A stretch of DNA of 62,394 bases from an uncultured Sulfitobacter sp. (GTDB taxonomy: Bacteria > Pseudomonadota > Alphaproteobacteria > Rhodobacterales > Rhodobacteraceae), in the NCBI RefSeq assembly GCF_947497275.1, contig NZ_CANMFS010000014.1:1-62394 (forward strand), given 5' to 3'. A program made the translations under genes and the position numbers. The notes beneath the pieces were generated by a model. It did not search any database. It had not been told where the DNA came from and was given only the letters and a program-made list of their open reading frames with translations. This document shows, one piece after another, positions 55,647 to 62,394 of the stretch. The stretch's first letter is position 1; each line of letters begins with the position of its first letter.

Positions 55647-56851
55647 TCTGGGAAACAGTCCGCTTGGCGATCCAGGCCATCTATCGCAACGCCCTGCGCT
55701 CAATCTTGACAGTGCTTGGTGTTGTCATCGGCGTGGGTGCCGTGATCGCCATGGTCACGGTCGGGCAAGGCAGCTCGGATCAGGTAACGGCGGATGTTGC
55801 CAAGCTGGGCACAAACGTGCTGATGGTCATGCCCGGTGCCGGCCAGATGGGCCCGGGCAACAATTCCGTCTCGGCGGCGCTGGATGCCAAGGATGTCGAG
55901 GCGCTGATTGATCAGCTTTCCAGCGTGCGCACGGCAGCCCCCTACAACGCGACCAGCCTGAATGCAGTCTTTGGCACCGAGGACACGCGCACCTCTGTCG
56001 CCGGCACCGATACACGGTATCTGGACGTGGTGGATTGGCCGATTGTGCTGGGTCGCGGCTTTCTACCCACCGAGGAAAGCTCGGGCAAAGCCGTTTGTAT
56101 CATCGGCGAAACGGTGCGTCAGGAATTGTTCGGCAATACTAACCCGATTGGCGAGAAGATACGCCTCAAGAACGTATCATGCGAAATTATCGGCCTGTTT
56201 GAAGCCAAAGGCGCCTCCAGCTTCGGCTCGGATCAGGACGATATCGTGCTGATGCCAATCAAGGCGTTTCAACGCCGTGTCACGGGATCGACCGACATCA
56301 CGATGATCTATGTGGCGGCCGCGTCCAACGTGTCAACAGACCGAACTCTAGTGGACATCGAGGCGCTGATGCGCGAGCGTCGCCGGATCAGCGACGGTGA
56401 GGAAGATGACTTCAATGTCCGCGACATGAAGCAGATGGCATCGATGCTGACGGGTATCACCGATGTGCTGACCGGCCTGCTATCCGCCGTCGCGGCCGTC
56501 AGCCTTCTGGTCGGGGGGATCGGGATCATGAACATCATGCTCGTGTCCGTGACCGAACGCACCCGCGAAATCGGCATTCGGCTGGCTATTGGTGCCACCG
56601 CCAATCAGGTTTTGCTGCAATTTCTGGTCGAGGCGATCGTCCTGTCCATGATTGGCGGCATCGTGGGCATTCTGCTGGGGCTTGGGCTTGCCGCTGTTGC
56701 CTCCAACGTTATGGCCATCCCGTTCAGTCCGGACTTGGCCATCGTGGCGATTGCGTTCCTGTTTTCGGCAGCGGTAGGCGTGATCTTTGGATATTTCCCC
56801 GCGCGTCGCGCTGCGCGGCTGGACCCCATCGAGGCTCTGCGCCACCAGTGA
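55643..56851 (+). CDS. MacB-like ABC exporter permease (FtsX type)
   Basis: A 402-residue permease with an N-terminal membrane helix ([19 protein letters not shown]), a large periplasmic domain (about 50-275) and three C-terminal helices with the FtsX signature ([34 protein letters not shown]). With the two preceding genes it forms a MacAB-type exporter of peptides, macrolide-like compounds or lipids; the substrate is unknown. Confidence 0.93.
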   Translation: MIWETVRLAIQAIYRNALRSILTVLGVVIGVGAVIAMVTVGQGSSDQVTADVAKLGTNVLMVMPGAGQMGPGNNSVSAALDAKDVEALIDQLSSVRTAAPYNATSLNAVFGTEDTRTSVAGTDTRYLDVVDWPIVLGRGFLPTEESSGKAVCIIGETVRQELFGNTNPIGEKIRLKNVSCEIIGLFEAKGASSFGSDQDDIVLMPIKAFQRRVTGSTDITMIYVAAASNVSTDRTLVDIEALMRERRRISDGEEDDFNVRDMKQMASMLTGITDVLTGLLSAVAAVSLLVGGIGIMNIMLVSVTERTREIGIRLAIGATANQVLLQFLVEAIVLSMIGGIVGILLGLGLAAVASNVMAIPFSPDLAIVAIAFLFSAAVGVIFGYFPARRAARLDPIEALRHQ

Positions 56852-57298
56852 GCAGTCCGCGGCGCTGAAATCACTGATTATCTCAGTATGTTTCTCGCTT
56901 CGCTGGTTTTATTTACTCAATCTCGCCAACCCGAGAAGCGTCCTTGTTGAGCGGTCAAATTACGCCACTTAGGCGCCCACTACCTTTGCCCTTAACTTCA
57001 GGAGGGTGCAATTGTTCAACGGCAGCGTTCGGCGCACTGGTCCAAAAATTATCCCATTCTTTGAGTTCAGGCCGGAGAGCCGCAGTGCAGTACAGGAAAG
57101 CAGCTTCGGTGTCGATTGTAGGTCCGCTTCGGGATAAGGTTTCTCTGCCGTTCGCGCTTGCAGCGAATTCACACTAACCGACCTTACTATCCAATAAATG
57201 CGACTGGCTTTCAACACTGGGCTTGGCGGCCCGTCCTTGAGCGTTGGCCTGGGTTACCGGTAGCTTTCTGGAAATGAACAATCAGAGAATCGTCGACG
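56852..57298. other. Gene-free region between exporter operon and EVE-like pseudogene
   Basis: About 447 bases. Short open frames occur on both strands but none resembles a protein. The text around 57050-57180 has the look of the degenerate non-coding DNA seen elsewhere in this island. No clear terminator for the exporter operon was found. Confidence 0.5.
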
Positions 57299-58199
57299 TC
57301 AGACGGCCATATCTTCTGCATCCGCGGCCGATCCGATCTCGATTGCCTTTGAGTAAAGCGCATCCAGGTAGCGGCTCGAAATCCCGACCAAGAACTCCGA
57401 GTGATCGTCAGATCCATAACCAGCCTTCTTTGCTTCAAGCAAAATATAATCTTCGGCTACCCGAGCGCCGGCAACTGTTGCAAATTGGGTCGATGAACGC
57501 TCGGACCATTTTGCCTCACCTTGAGTCAGACGACGATACCGGTTTAGGATCTTTGATCCTGTCTGCGGCCTTTCCAGAGCCGACCTTGAACGTCAAACCA
57601 TGGGTGTCATAAATTTGGGCGATGTAGAGTTGCGAACCGGGATTGACATTCGCGGCTTCGCGTATGCCCGCCTTTTGGCGCCAAGGGCGATGGAGTGAGC
57701 CTTGGAATGGCAGTTTCGCGGTATCTTCACCCTTTACCCGCTCACGGACATTGAGCGACATAAGGCGGCCGATCTCTTCGGGGCGCATCTCGTGGATACT
57801 CGCCGCGCCCTGCATACCCTTGTCCGCGTGATCTGGAATTAAAGTATCGTTGCTTTCTTGCTCGATGAAGGTCCAGGTCCGCGACACGGCGATGCCATAT
57901 GGCCAGCGGAACCGCCCATCTCCCCCTCTACAATGCTCTGCTGGTCGCTTTATGTCTGGGCGCATGGACTCGCCATCGACTTCCTCGACGGGATCGGCAA
58001 TCTCGACGGCACCGGCAAGTCGCCCGCGCAGCATCGGGTCGGATTCCTTCGCATCACTGGTGAGATAGACAACGATGTCTCCAGGCTGAATGTAGCTCAG
58101 TATGCGTTGACGCGTGCCGGCAGGGCTGAGTGCCAATGCATCGTACTCTGGGATGTCGGGGGCGCCCTAAGTCTTGGTCCAGTAATACTGGCGGTTCAT
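57299..58199 (-). pseudogene. EVE-like plus GIY-YIG-like protein gene, broken by TAG and frameshift
   Basis: From ATG 58199 the minus strand reads MNRQYYWTKT, TAG (58167-58169), then GAPDIPEYDALALSPAG... in frame. The first 160 residues have an EVE/PUA-like pattern: YYWTK, GDIVVYLTS, GRLAGAVEIADPVEE and RFRWPYGIAVSRTWTF. At about residue 200, LYIAQIYDTHGLTFKVGSGKAADRIKD has the GIY-YIG/T5orf172 pattern; one extra C at 57547-57548 then shifts the frame, and the continuation LNRYRRLTQGEAKW... runs to TGA 57299-57301 with the expected Glu (YILLEAKKAGY). The full reading is about 300 residues. Base-modification-dependent cleavage is inferred, not shown. Confidence 0.6.
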
Positions 58200-58476
58200 G
58201 AATTAGTCTCTCGATTCAGTTAATAGAAATCGTAGTCATCCGAAAGAACGAGTGCCACCCGACATCTCGGTGGCATCGGTAGTAAATGTCTAATCATTGG
58301 CCGTTAAGTCCGACAGCAGACGAAAAAAACGGCAATGCAGCGTGATTGTTTGGACGGCGGTGGGTTCGATCACTTCGATCGATAGGGTCGTTGTTGGTCA
58401 GGGAAATGCTCTTTCACCTTAGCCAAGCTTGATGGCGGCAAGGTGCTATATGGAGTTGCCCTCCCTAAGACCCGTT
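58200..58476. other. Intergenic region upstream of the EVE-like gene
   Basis: About 277 bases between the EVE-like gene and the end of the hydantoinase gene. GAGAG precedes the EVE-like start. No terminator with T-tract was found, and no gene is supported. Confidence 0.4.
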
Positions 58477-59901
58477 CTACGGATAGCTCATACCGCTAAA
58501 GTCGCGTTTTAGATGCGCACCTTTGGTCCGATCACCGGTGATCTTTCCCTCATGCATAATCGTTTCCCCCCGCAAAATTATGCGGATAGGCCAACCCGTT
58601 ACCTGCATGCCCTCATAGGGCGTGCAGCCTGATCCGTGATGTAGAAGGTCTTGGCTAATCGTGACTTTCTTATTCGCATCCCAAATCGTGAAGTCAGCGT
58701 CGGATCCAACCGCGATCGTGCCGTTTTGCGGATAAAGCCCGTAGAGCTTGGCCGGGTTGGAGGATGTCAGCGCGACGAACCGCTCGATGCTGATCCGCCC
58801 CTTGGATACCCCTTCGGAGAATAAGATCGGCAGGCGGGTTTCGACGCCAGGAATGCCATTGGGCACCCATTTGAACGAGGTCCGGGCGCGGGCGTTGTTC
58901 TTGCCGGTCTCCTGCGGCGCGTCGAAATAGAACGGGCAGTGGTCGGAGGCAAAGATGTCAAACGTCCCGTCGCGCAGCCCATCCCAGATTGCGGCTTGGC
59001 TATTGCTGTCGCGGGGCGGCGGGGAGCAGACGTATTTCGCTCCCTCAAAGTCCATGTTCAAGCCTTTTAGATCATCTTTGGTCAGAGCAATGTACTGCGG
59101 GCAGGTCTCGGCAAAGACTTTCATGCCGCGTTTGCGTGCCCATTGGATTTGCTCCATTGGGTCGCGGCCTGAAACATGCACGATGACCACTGGCACATCG
59201 GTTAATTGTGCATGGCTGATGGCGCGGTGGGTGGCTTCGCGTTCGGCAATATGGGCATGGGCCTCGGCGTGGTAGTAGGGGGCGGTTTTTCCTTCCGCCT
59301 CCAGCCGGGTGGTCATGTATTTGATCGCGTCATTGCCCTCGGCATGGACGATGACCAGCGCTTTTTCGCGCCGCCCCACATCAAAGACCAATAGCAATTC
59401 GGCGTCATTCAGCACCAGGTCGTCATAGGTCATGGAGACTTTGAGGGAGGTATAGCCGTCGCGCACCAGTGCGGGCAGTTCTTGACCAAGCACTTGGGGG
59501 CTTGGGTCCGAGACGACCATGTGAAAGGACACATCAGTATAGCAGTTGCCCTCGGCTTTGCGGTGATAGTCCTCCACGCAGGCGCGCAGGCTGCTGCCTT
59601 TCTGCTGCATCACAAAGGGAAGGACCGTGGTATTGCCCCCCGCCGCGGCCGAGCGGGTGCCGCTTTCGAAATCATCGGCCATTTTGGTGCCGTCCGAGGT
59701 GGGTTGGTCGAGATGCACATGGGCGTCGATACCGTCGGGCAGGACCATGAGACCGGTGGCGTCGATTTCTTCGGCGCCTGCGGGCAGCTTGGTGGCCAGT
59801 GCGGTGATGACGCCGCCCAGCACACCAATGTCGGCAGTGAATTCATCGGCGGCGGTCACCACCGTGCCGCCGCGGATCACCAGATCATACTGCGCGCTCA
59901 T
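58477..59901 (-). CDS. Dihydropyrimidinase/D-hydantoinase
   Basis: A 474-residue cyclic amidohydrolase. The metal ligands are visible: HVH (61, 63), the lysine to be carboxylated in SLKVSMTY (Lys154), His186 (IVHAEG), His242 (IVHVSG) and Asp320 (FASDHCPF). It opens 5,6-dihydropyrimidines or hydantoins, in pyrimidine degradation. No beta-ureidopropionase or dihydropyrimidine dehydrogenase gene is in view, so the pathway partners lie elsewhere or beyond the window. It diverges from the ABC ATPase gene with 68 bases between starts. Confidence 0.9.
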   Translation of the reverse strand: MSAQYDLVIRGGTVVTAADEFTADIGVLGGVITALATKLPAGAEEIDATGLMVLPDGIDAHVHLDQPTSDGTKMADDFESGTRSAAAGGNTTVLPFVMQQKGSSLRACVEDYHRKAEGNCYTDVSFHMVVSDPSPQVLGQELPALVRDGYTSLKVSMTYDDLVLNDAELLLVFDVGRREKALVIVHAEGNDAIKYMTTRLEAEGKTAPYYHAEAHAHIAEREATHRAISHAQLTDVPVVIVHVSGRDPMEQIQWARKRGMKVFAETCPQYIALTKDDLKGLNMDFEGAKYVCSPPPRDSNSQAAIWDGLRDGTFDIFASDHCPFYFDAPQETGKNNARARTSFKWVPNGIPGVETRLPILFSEGVSKGRISIERFVALTSSNPAKLYGLYPQNGTIAVGSDADFTIWDANKKVTISQDLLHHGSGCTPYEGMQVTGWPIRIILRGETIMHEGKITGDRTKGAHLKRDFSGMSYP

Positions 59902-59969
59902 GCTGCGGCGCTGTTTTTGGTGATCTCGGTCAGCGCTTGGCAGAACCGGCGGCGGAATCCGCGGGGGCC

Positions 59970-61694
59970 ATGCCGGTTCTGACGGTGGAAGGCCTTTCGA
60001 TTTCGGTGCGGACCGAACAGGGCATGATGCCGCTGGTGCAAGACCTGTCCTTCACGCTGCACAAGGGCCGGACCTTGGCCATCGCGGGCGAAAGCGGGTC
60101 GGGCAGATCGCTGACCTCTTTGGCTATCATGGGTCTGTTGCCGCCGCCTGCGGTGCGGGTCACGGGCGGTGCGATCCATTTCGATGGACAAGACCTGACC
60201 ACGCTGGCCGAAGGGAAACTCAAGCAGTTGCGCGGCAACCGCATCGCGATGATCTTTCAAGAGCCAATGACCGCGCTCAACCCGGTGATGCGCATTGGCG
60301 CGCAGCTAATTGAGGCGATCCGGGCGCATGAGGATGTCTCCAAGACTGAGGCTCGCAAACGCGCGCTGGAGGCCGTGCGTGCCGTGCGCTTGACCGAGCC
60401 AGAGCGCCGTTTGCAACAATACCCGCATGAGCTTTCGGGCGGCATGCGCCAGCGGGTGGTGATCGCCATGGCCATCGCCATGCGCCCCGATATTCTCATT
60501 GCGGATGAGCCGACCACCGCGCTTGACGTAACTGTGCAGCGCGAGGTGCTCGACCTGTTGCGTGATCTGGCACGCGACATGAACACGGCGCTGATCCTGA
60601 TCACCCATGACATGGGTGTGGTGGCGGAAATGGCCGACGACGTGTTGGTGATGCAGCGCGGTCAGATGGTCGAACGGGCCCCCGTGCGCAAGCTTTTCTC
60701 CGACCCCGACCAACCCTATACCCGCCAACTGCTGGCCGTCGTGCCGCGCATGGGGCAAGGACATGGGGCGCATCCTGATACCGGCATCGCGCCACTGGTG
60801 TCTTTGCGCGAAGCCCGCGTGGCCTATGATCTGCACGGTGGCCTTTTAGGCCGCTTGGTGCAGCGGGTGCATGCGGTTGAGGCGGTGTCCTTTGACATTT
60901 ACCCCGGCAAGACTTTTGCGCTGGTCGGCGAAAGCGACTGCGGCAAATCTACCATCGCACGCGCGTTGGCCGGACTGGTGCCGCATACGGGTGACATCCG
61001 CTTTCAGGGCAAACCGCTGGATCACGATGCGGCCAGCCGCAAACAGGTCAGCCGCGAGTTGCAGATGGTGTTCCAAGACCCGATGGCAGCGCTCAACGAG
61101 CGCATGACCGCAGGCGATCTGGTGCGCGAACCCTTGGTCATTCACGGCATTGGCACCGCCGCCAGTCGCCGCGAGAAAGCCGCCGCTCTCTTTGCGCGGG
61201 TGGGCTTGGGCGAGGACGCGCTTGACCGCTATCCGCACGAATTTTCGGGTGGTCAGCGTCAGCGTATATGCATCGCCCGCGCCCTCGCGTTAGAGCCGAA
61301 ACTCATTATCGCGGATGAAAGCGTTTCGGCGCTGGATGTGTCGGTGCAAGCCACAGTGCTGGACCTTTTGGCCGAGCTAAAACGCGAAATGGAGATGTCC
61401 TATCTGTTCATTAGCCACGACATGGCTGTGGTGGAGAATATCGCAGACCGCGTGGCGGTGATGTATTTGGGCCAGATCGTTGAGATGGGCACTGGTGCGC
61501 AGATCTTTGGCGATCCGCGCCATCCCTATACCCAACGTCTGATCGAAGCAGTGCCACATGCTGATCCTGAACGCGCTTTGCCTTCACGAGTGTTGGCCGC
61601 CAGTGATCCGCCAAGTCCAGTGCGCAGTGTTGGGGACCCGCCGAAAGTCGTGAAGCTGGTCGATGTGGGCGCGGGACCCCTCGTTGCAAAGTGA
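59970..61694 (+). CDS. Fused two-domain peptide-type ABC transporter ATPase
   Basis: A 574-residue DppD-DppF-type fusion. Domain 1 has GESGSGRS (40-47), where the Walker A lysine is Arg46, then LSGG (155-158), ILIADEPTTALD and a switch His in LITHDM. Domain 2 has GESDCGKST (320-328), FSGGQRQR, LIIADESVSALD and SHDMAVVE, and looks competent apart from DES instead of DEP after Walker B. No permease or binding-protein gene is adjacent, which is unusual. ATG 59970 (MPVLTVEGL) was preferred to a TTG at 59937. Divergence from the hydantoinase suggests uptake of a related nitrogen compound; that is inference. Confidence 0.85.
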   Translation: MPVLTVEGLSISVRTEQGMMPLVQDLSFTLHKGRTLAIAGESGSGRSLTSLAIMGLLPPPAVRVTGGAIHFDGQDLTTLAEGKLKQLRGNRIAMIFQEPMTALNPVMRIGAQLIEAIRAHEDVSKTEARKRALEAVRAVRLTEPERRLQQYPHELSGGMRQRVVIAMAIAMRPDILIADEPTTALDVTVQREVLDLLRDLARDMNTALILITHDMGVVAEMADDVLVMQRGQMVERAPVRKLFSDPDQPYTRQLLAVVPRMGQGHGAHPDTGIAPLVSLREARVAYDLHGGLLGRLVQRVHAVEAVSFDIYPGKTFALVGESDCGKSTIARALAGLVPHTGDIRFQGKPLDHDAASRKQVSRELQMVFQDPMAALNERMTAGDLVREPLVIHGIGTAASRREKAAALFARVGLGEDALDRYPHEFSGGQRQRICIARALALEPKLIIADESVSALDVSVQATVLDLLAELKREMEMSYLFISHDMAVVENIADRVAVMYLGQIVEMGTGAQIFGDPRHPYTQRLIEAVPHADPERALPSRVLAASDPPSPVRSVGDPPKVVKLVDVGAGPLVAK

Positions 61695-61744
61695 GCGAAG
61701 GAGCAGTTTACTCACGTTCCTCACCACTACAAGCAACGGTCTTG

Positions 61745-62394
61745 AGAACTTGGCCGCAACCAGACGCCTGCAATGCGAGATCCAGCGTATCGGTAACGTC
61801 TTCAGCCCGCATGTTAAAGCGTTATGCGAACAACCTGAAACACTTAACGCTGCCTGAAATCAAAGATTTCAACGCGTTAAGTGATAAGCGATGTCTCAAG
61901 TATTTCGTCAAACGCTATAGTGCAGAGCTTCCATCCCTCTCGGGACATTGCTACGCAATACCCTGCCGGGCAGCGGAGACGATGTAGCGGCTGTAGTCGT
62001 CGGGGACCGTGCTGAGATAGAACCAGCCCCAGCCCAATACTTTGATGTAAGTGAAGTCCGTTTGCCAAAGCTGGTTGATCCCAGTTGTCTTGTCTTTGAA
62101 CTCATTGGCAGCCTTGATGACGATGAACGCAGGGCTGGTGATCAGATCATGGGCTTTCAGCACGCGATACACTGTAGATTCTGAGACAAAGTAGCGTTCC
62201 TGATCCGTGAACGTCACTGCCAGTTCGCGCGGGGACAATTCTGTTTCCTGCAAGGCAAAGTCGACAACCTTCCGCTTCACCTCGTCAGGCACGCGGTTCC
62301 AAACGTGCTTTGGCTTGGGGGATTGATCCTGCAAGCCAGCCTCACCGCGCTGCAGATATCGATCATATCCCATTGCCCGGCAGCACATGCAAAG
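61745..62394 (-). pseudogene. IS3-type transposase, disrupted and cut by the window end
   Basis: From the window edge the minus strand encodes YDRYLQRGEAGLQDQSPKPKHVWNRVPDEV, an HTH region, and LWQTDFTYIKVLGWGWFYLSTVPDDYSRYIV of the rve integrase core. The frame then breaks at about 61975. Matching sequence resumes about 150 bases later (MRAEDVTDTLDLALQASGC, near 61750-61815) and ends without the last third of the core. So an insertion plus a 3' loss have inactivated the gene. The 5' part lies outside the window. Confidence 0.8.
61841..61883. repeat. 43-bp nested hairpin inside the IS3 remnant
   Basis: CACTTAACGC (61841-61850) pairs perfectly with GCGTTAAGTG (61874-61883), and an inner TGAAATC (61855-61861) pairs with GATTTCA (61865-61871) around AAA. 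It lies in the segment that interrupts the transposase. Confidence 0.75.

Noticed and set aside
46996..58199. Amber codon reassignment to explain the three in-frame TAGs
   Set aside because: TAG is used as the normal final stop in several intact genes here (the protease at 21590-22984, ATP12, the SixA-like gene, the sensor kinase and the DUF3833 gene), so general recoding is not supported. Decay or sequence error is more likely.

Overview
The window reads as chromosomal DNA of an alphaproteobacterium of the Rhodobacterales, most likely a roseobacter-group marine bacterium. The evidence is the gene order of the S10-spc-alpha ribosomal cluster with its lineage-style insertions, a complete AapJQMP general amino-acid transporter, an ATP12 chaperone gene behind rarA-crcB-rluC-HAD, and the rpmH-rnpA-yidD ... 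yidC-MOSC-engB-argB order. Base composition is moderately GC-rich and GTG/TTG starts occur. The genus cannot be fixed from the sequence alone.

Region 1 (1-21523): the S10, spc and alpha ribosomal protein operons, all on the + strand. They run rpsJ-rplC-rplD-rplW, then rplB-rpsS-rplV-rpsC-rplP, then rpmC-rpsQ-rplN-rplX-rplE-rpsN-rpsH-rplF-rplR-rpsE-rpmD, then rplO-secY-adk, then rpsM-rpsK-rpoA-rplQ. Three blocks of unrelated genes break the cluster: a desaturase plus a PRC-barrel repeat protein; a small protein, a 2OG-Fe(II) oxygenase-like protein and a DUF6636 protein; and an FkbM methyltransferase. The ribosomal segment before each block ends in a hairpin terminator, so the segments downstream need their own promoters.

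Region 2 (21590-44962): ordinary core genes. These are an HtrA-type protease, rarA, crcB, an RluC-type pseudouridine synthase, a HAD phosphatase and ATP12, followed by aapJQMP with a strong hairpin after aapJ. On the minus strand come a SixA-like phosphatase, argB, engB, a MOSC protein, yidC, an EAL protein, ttcA, yidD, rnpA and rpmH (only 44 codons). Last are a TVP38 membrane protein with a flavin disulfide reductase, a sensor kinase and tRNA-Arg(ACG).

Region 3 (44963-58476): an accessory island directly behind the tRNA. It holds a cargo gene between 26-bp inverted repeats and a minus-strand cluster of four uncharacterised genes. Three of these carry HEPN-like R-x(4-6)-H motifs, and the first is cut by an IS1182-type remnant. 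It also holds an ankyrin-like protein, an IS481 fragment, a frameshifted tyrosine recombinase, a MacAB-like exporter with an FNR-like box upstream, and a broken gene joining an EVE-like and a GIY-YIG-like domain. Three of the accessory genes contain an in-frame TAG.

Region 4 (58477-62394): a dihydropyrimidinase/hydantoinase diverges from a fused two-domain peptide-type ABC ATPase whose first Walker A lysine is arginine. The window ends in a disrupted IS3-type transposase.
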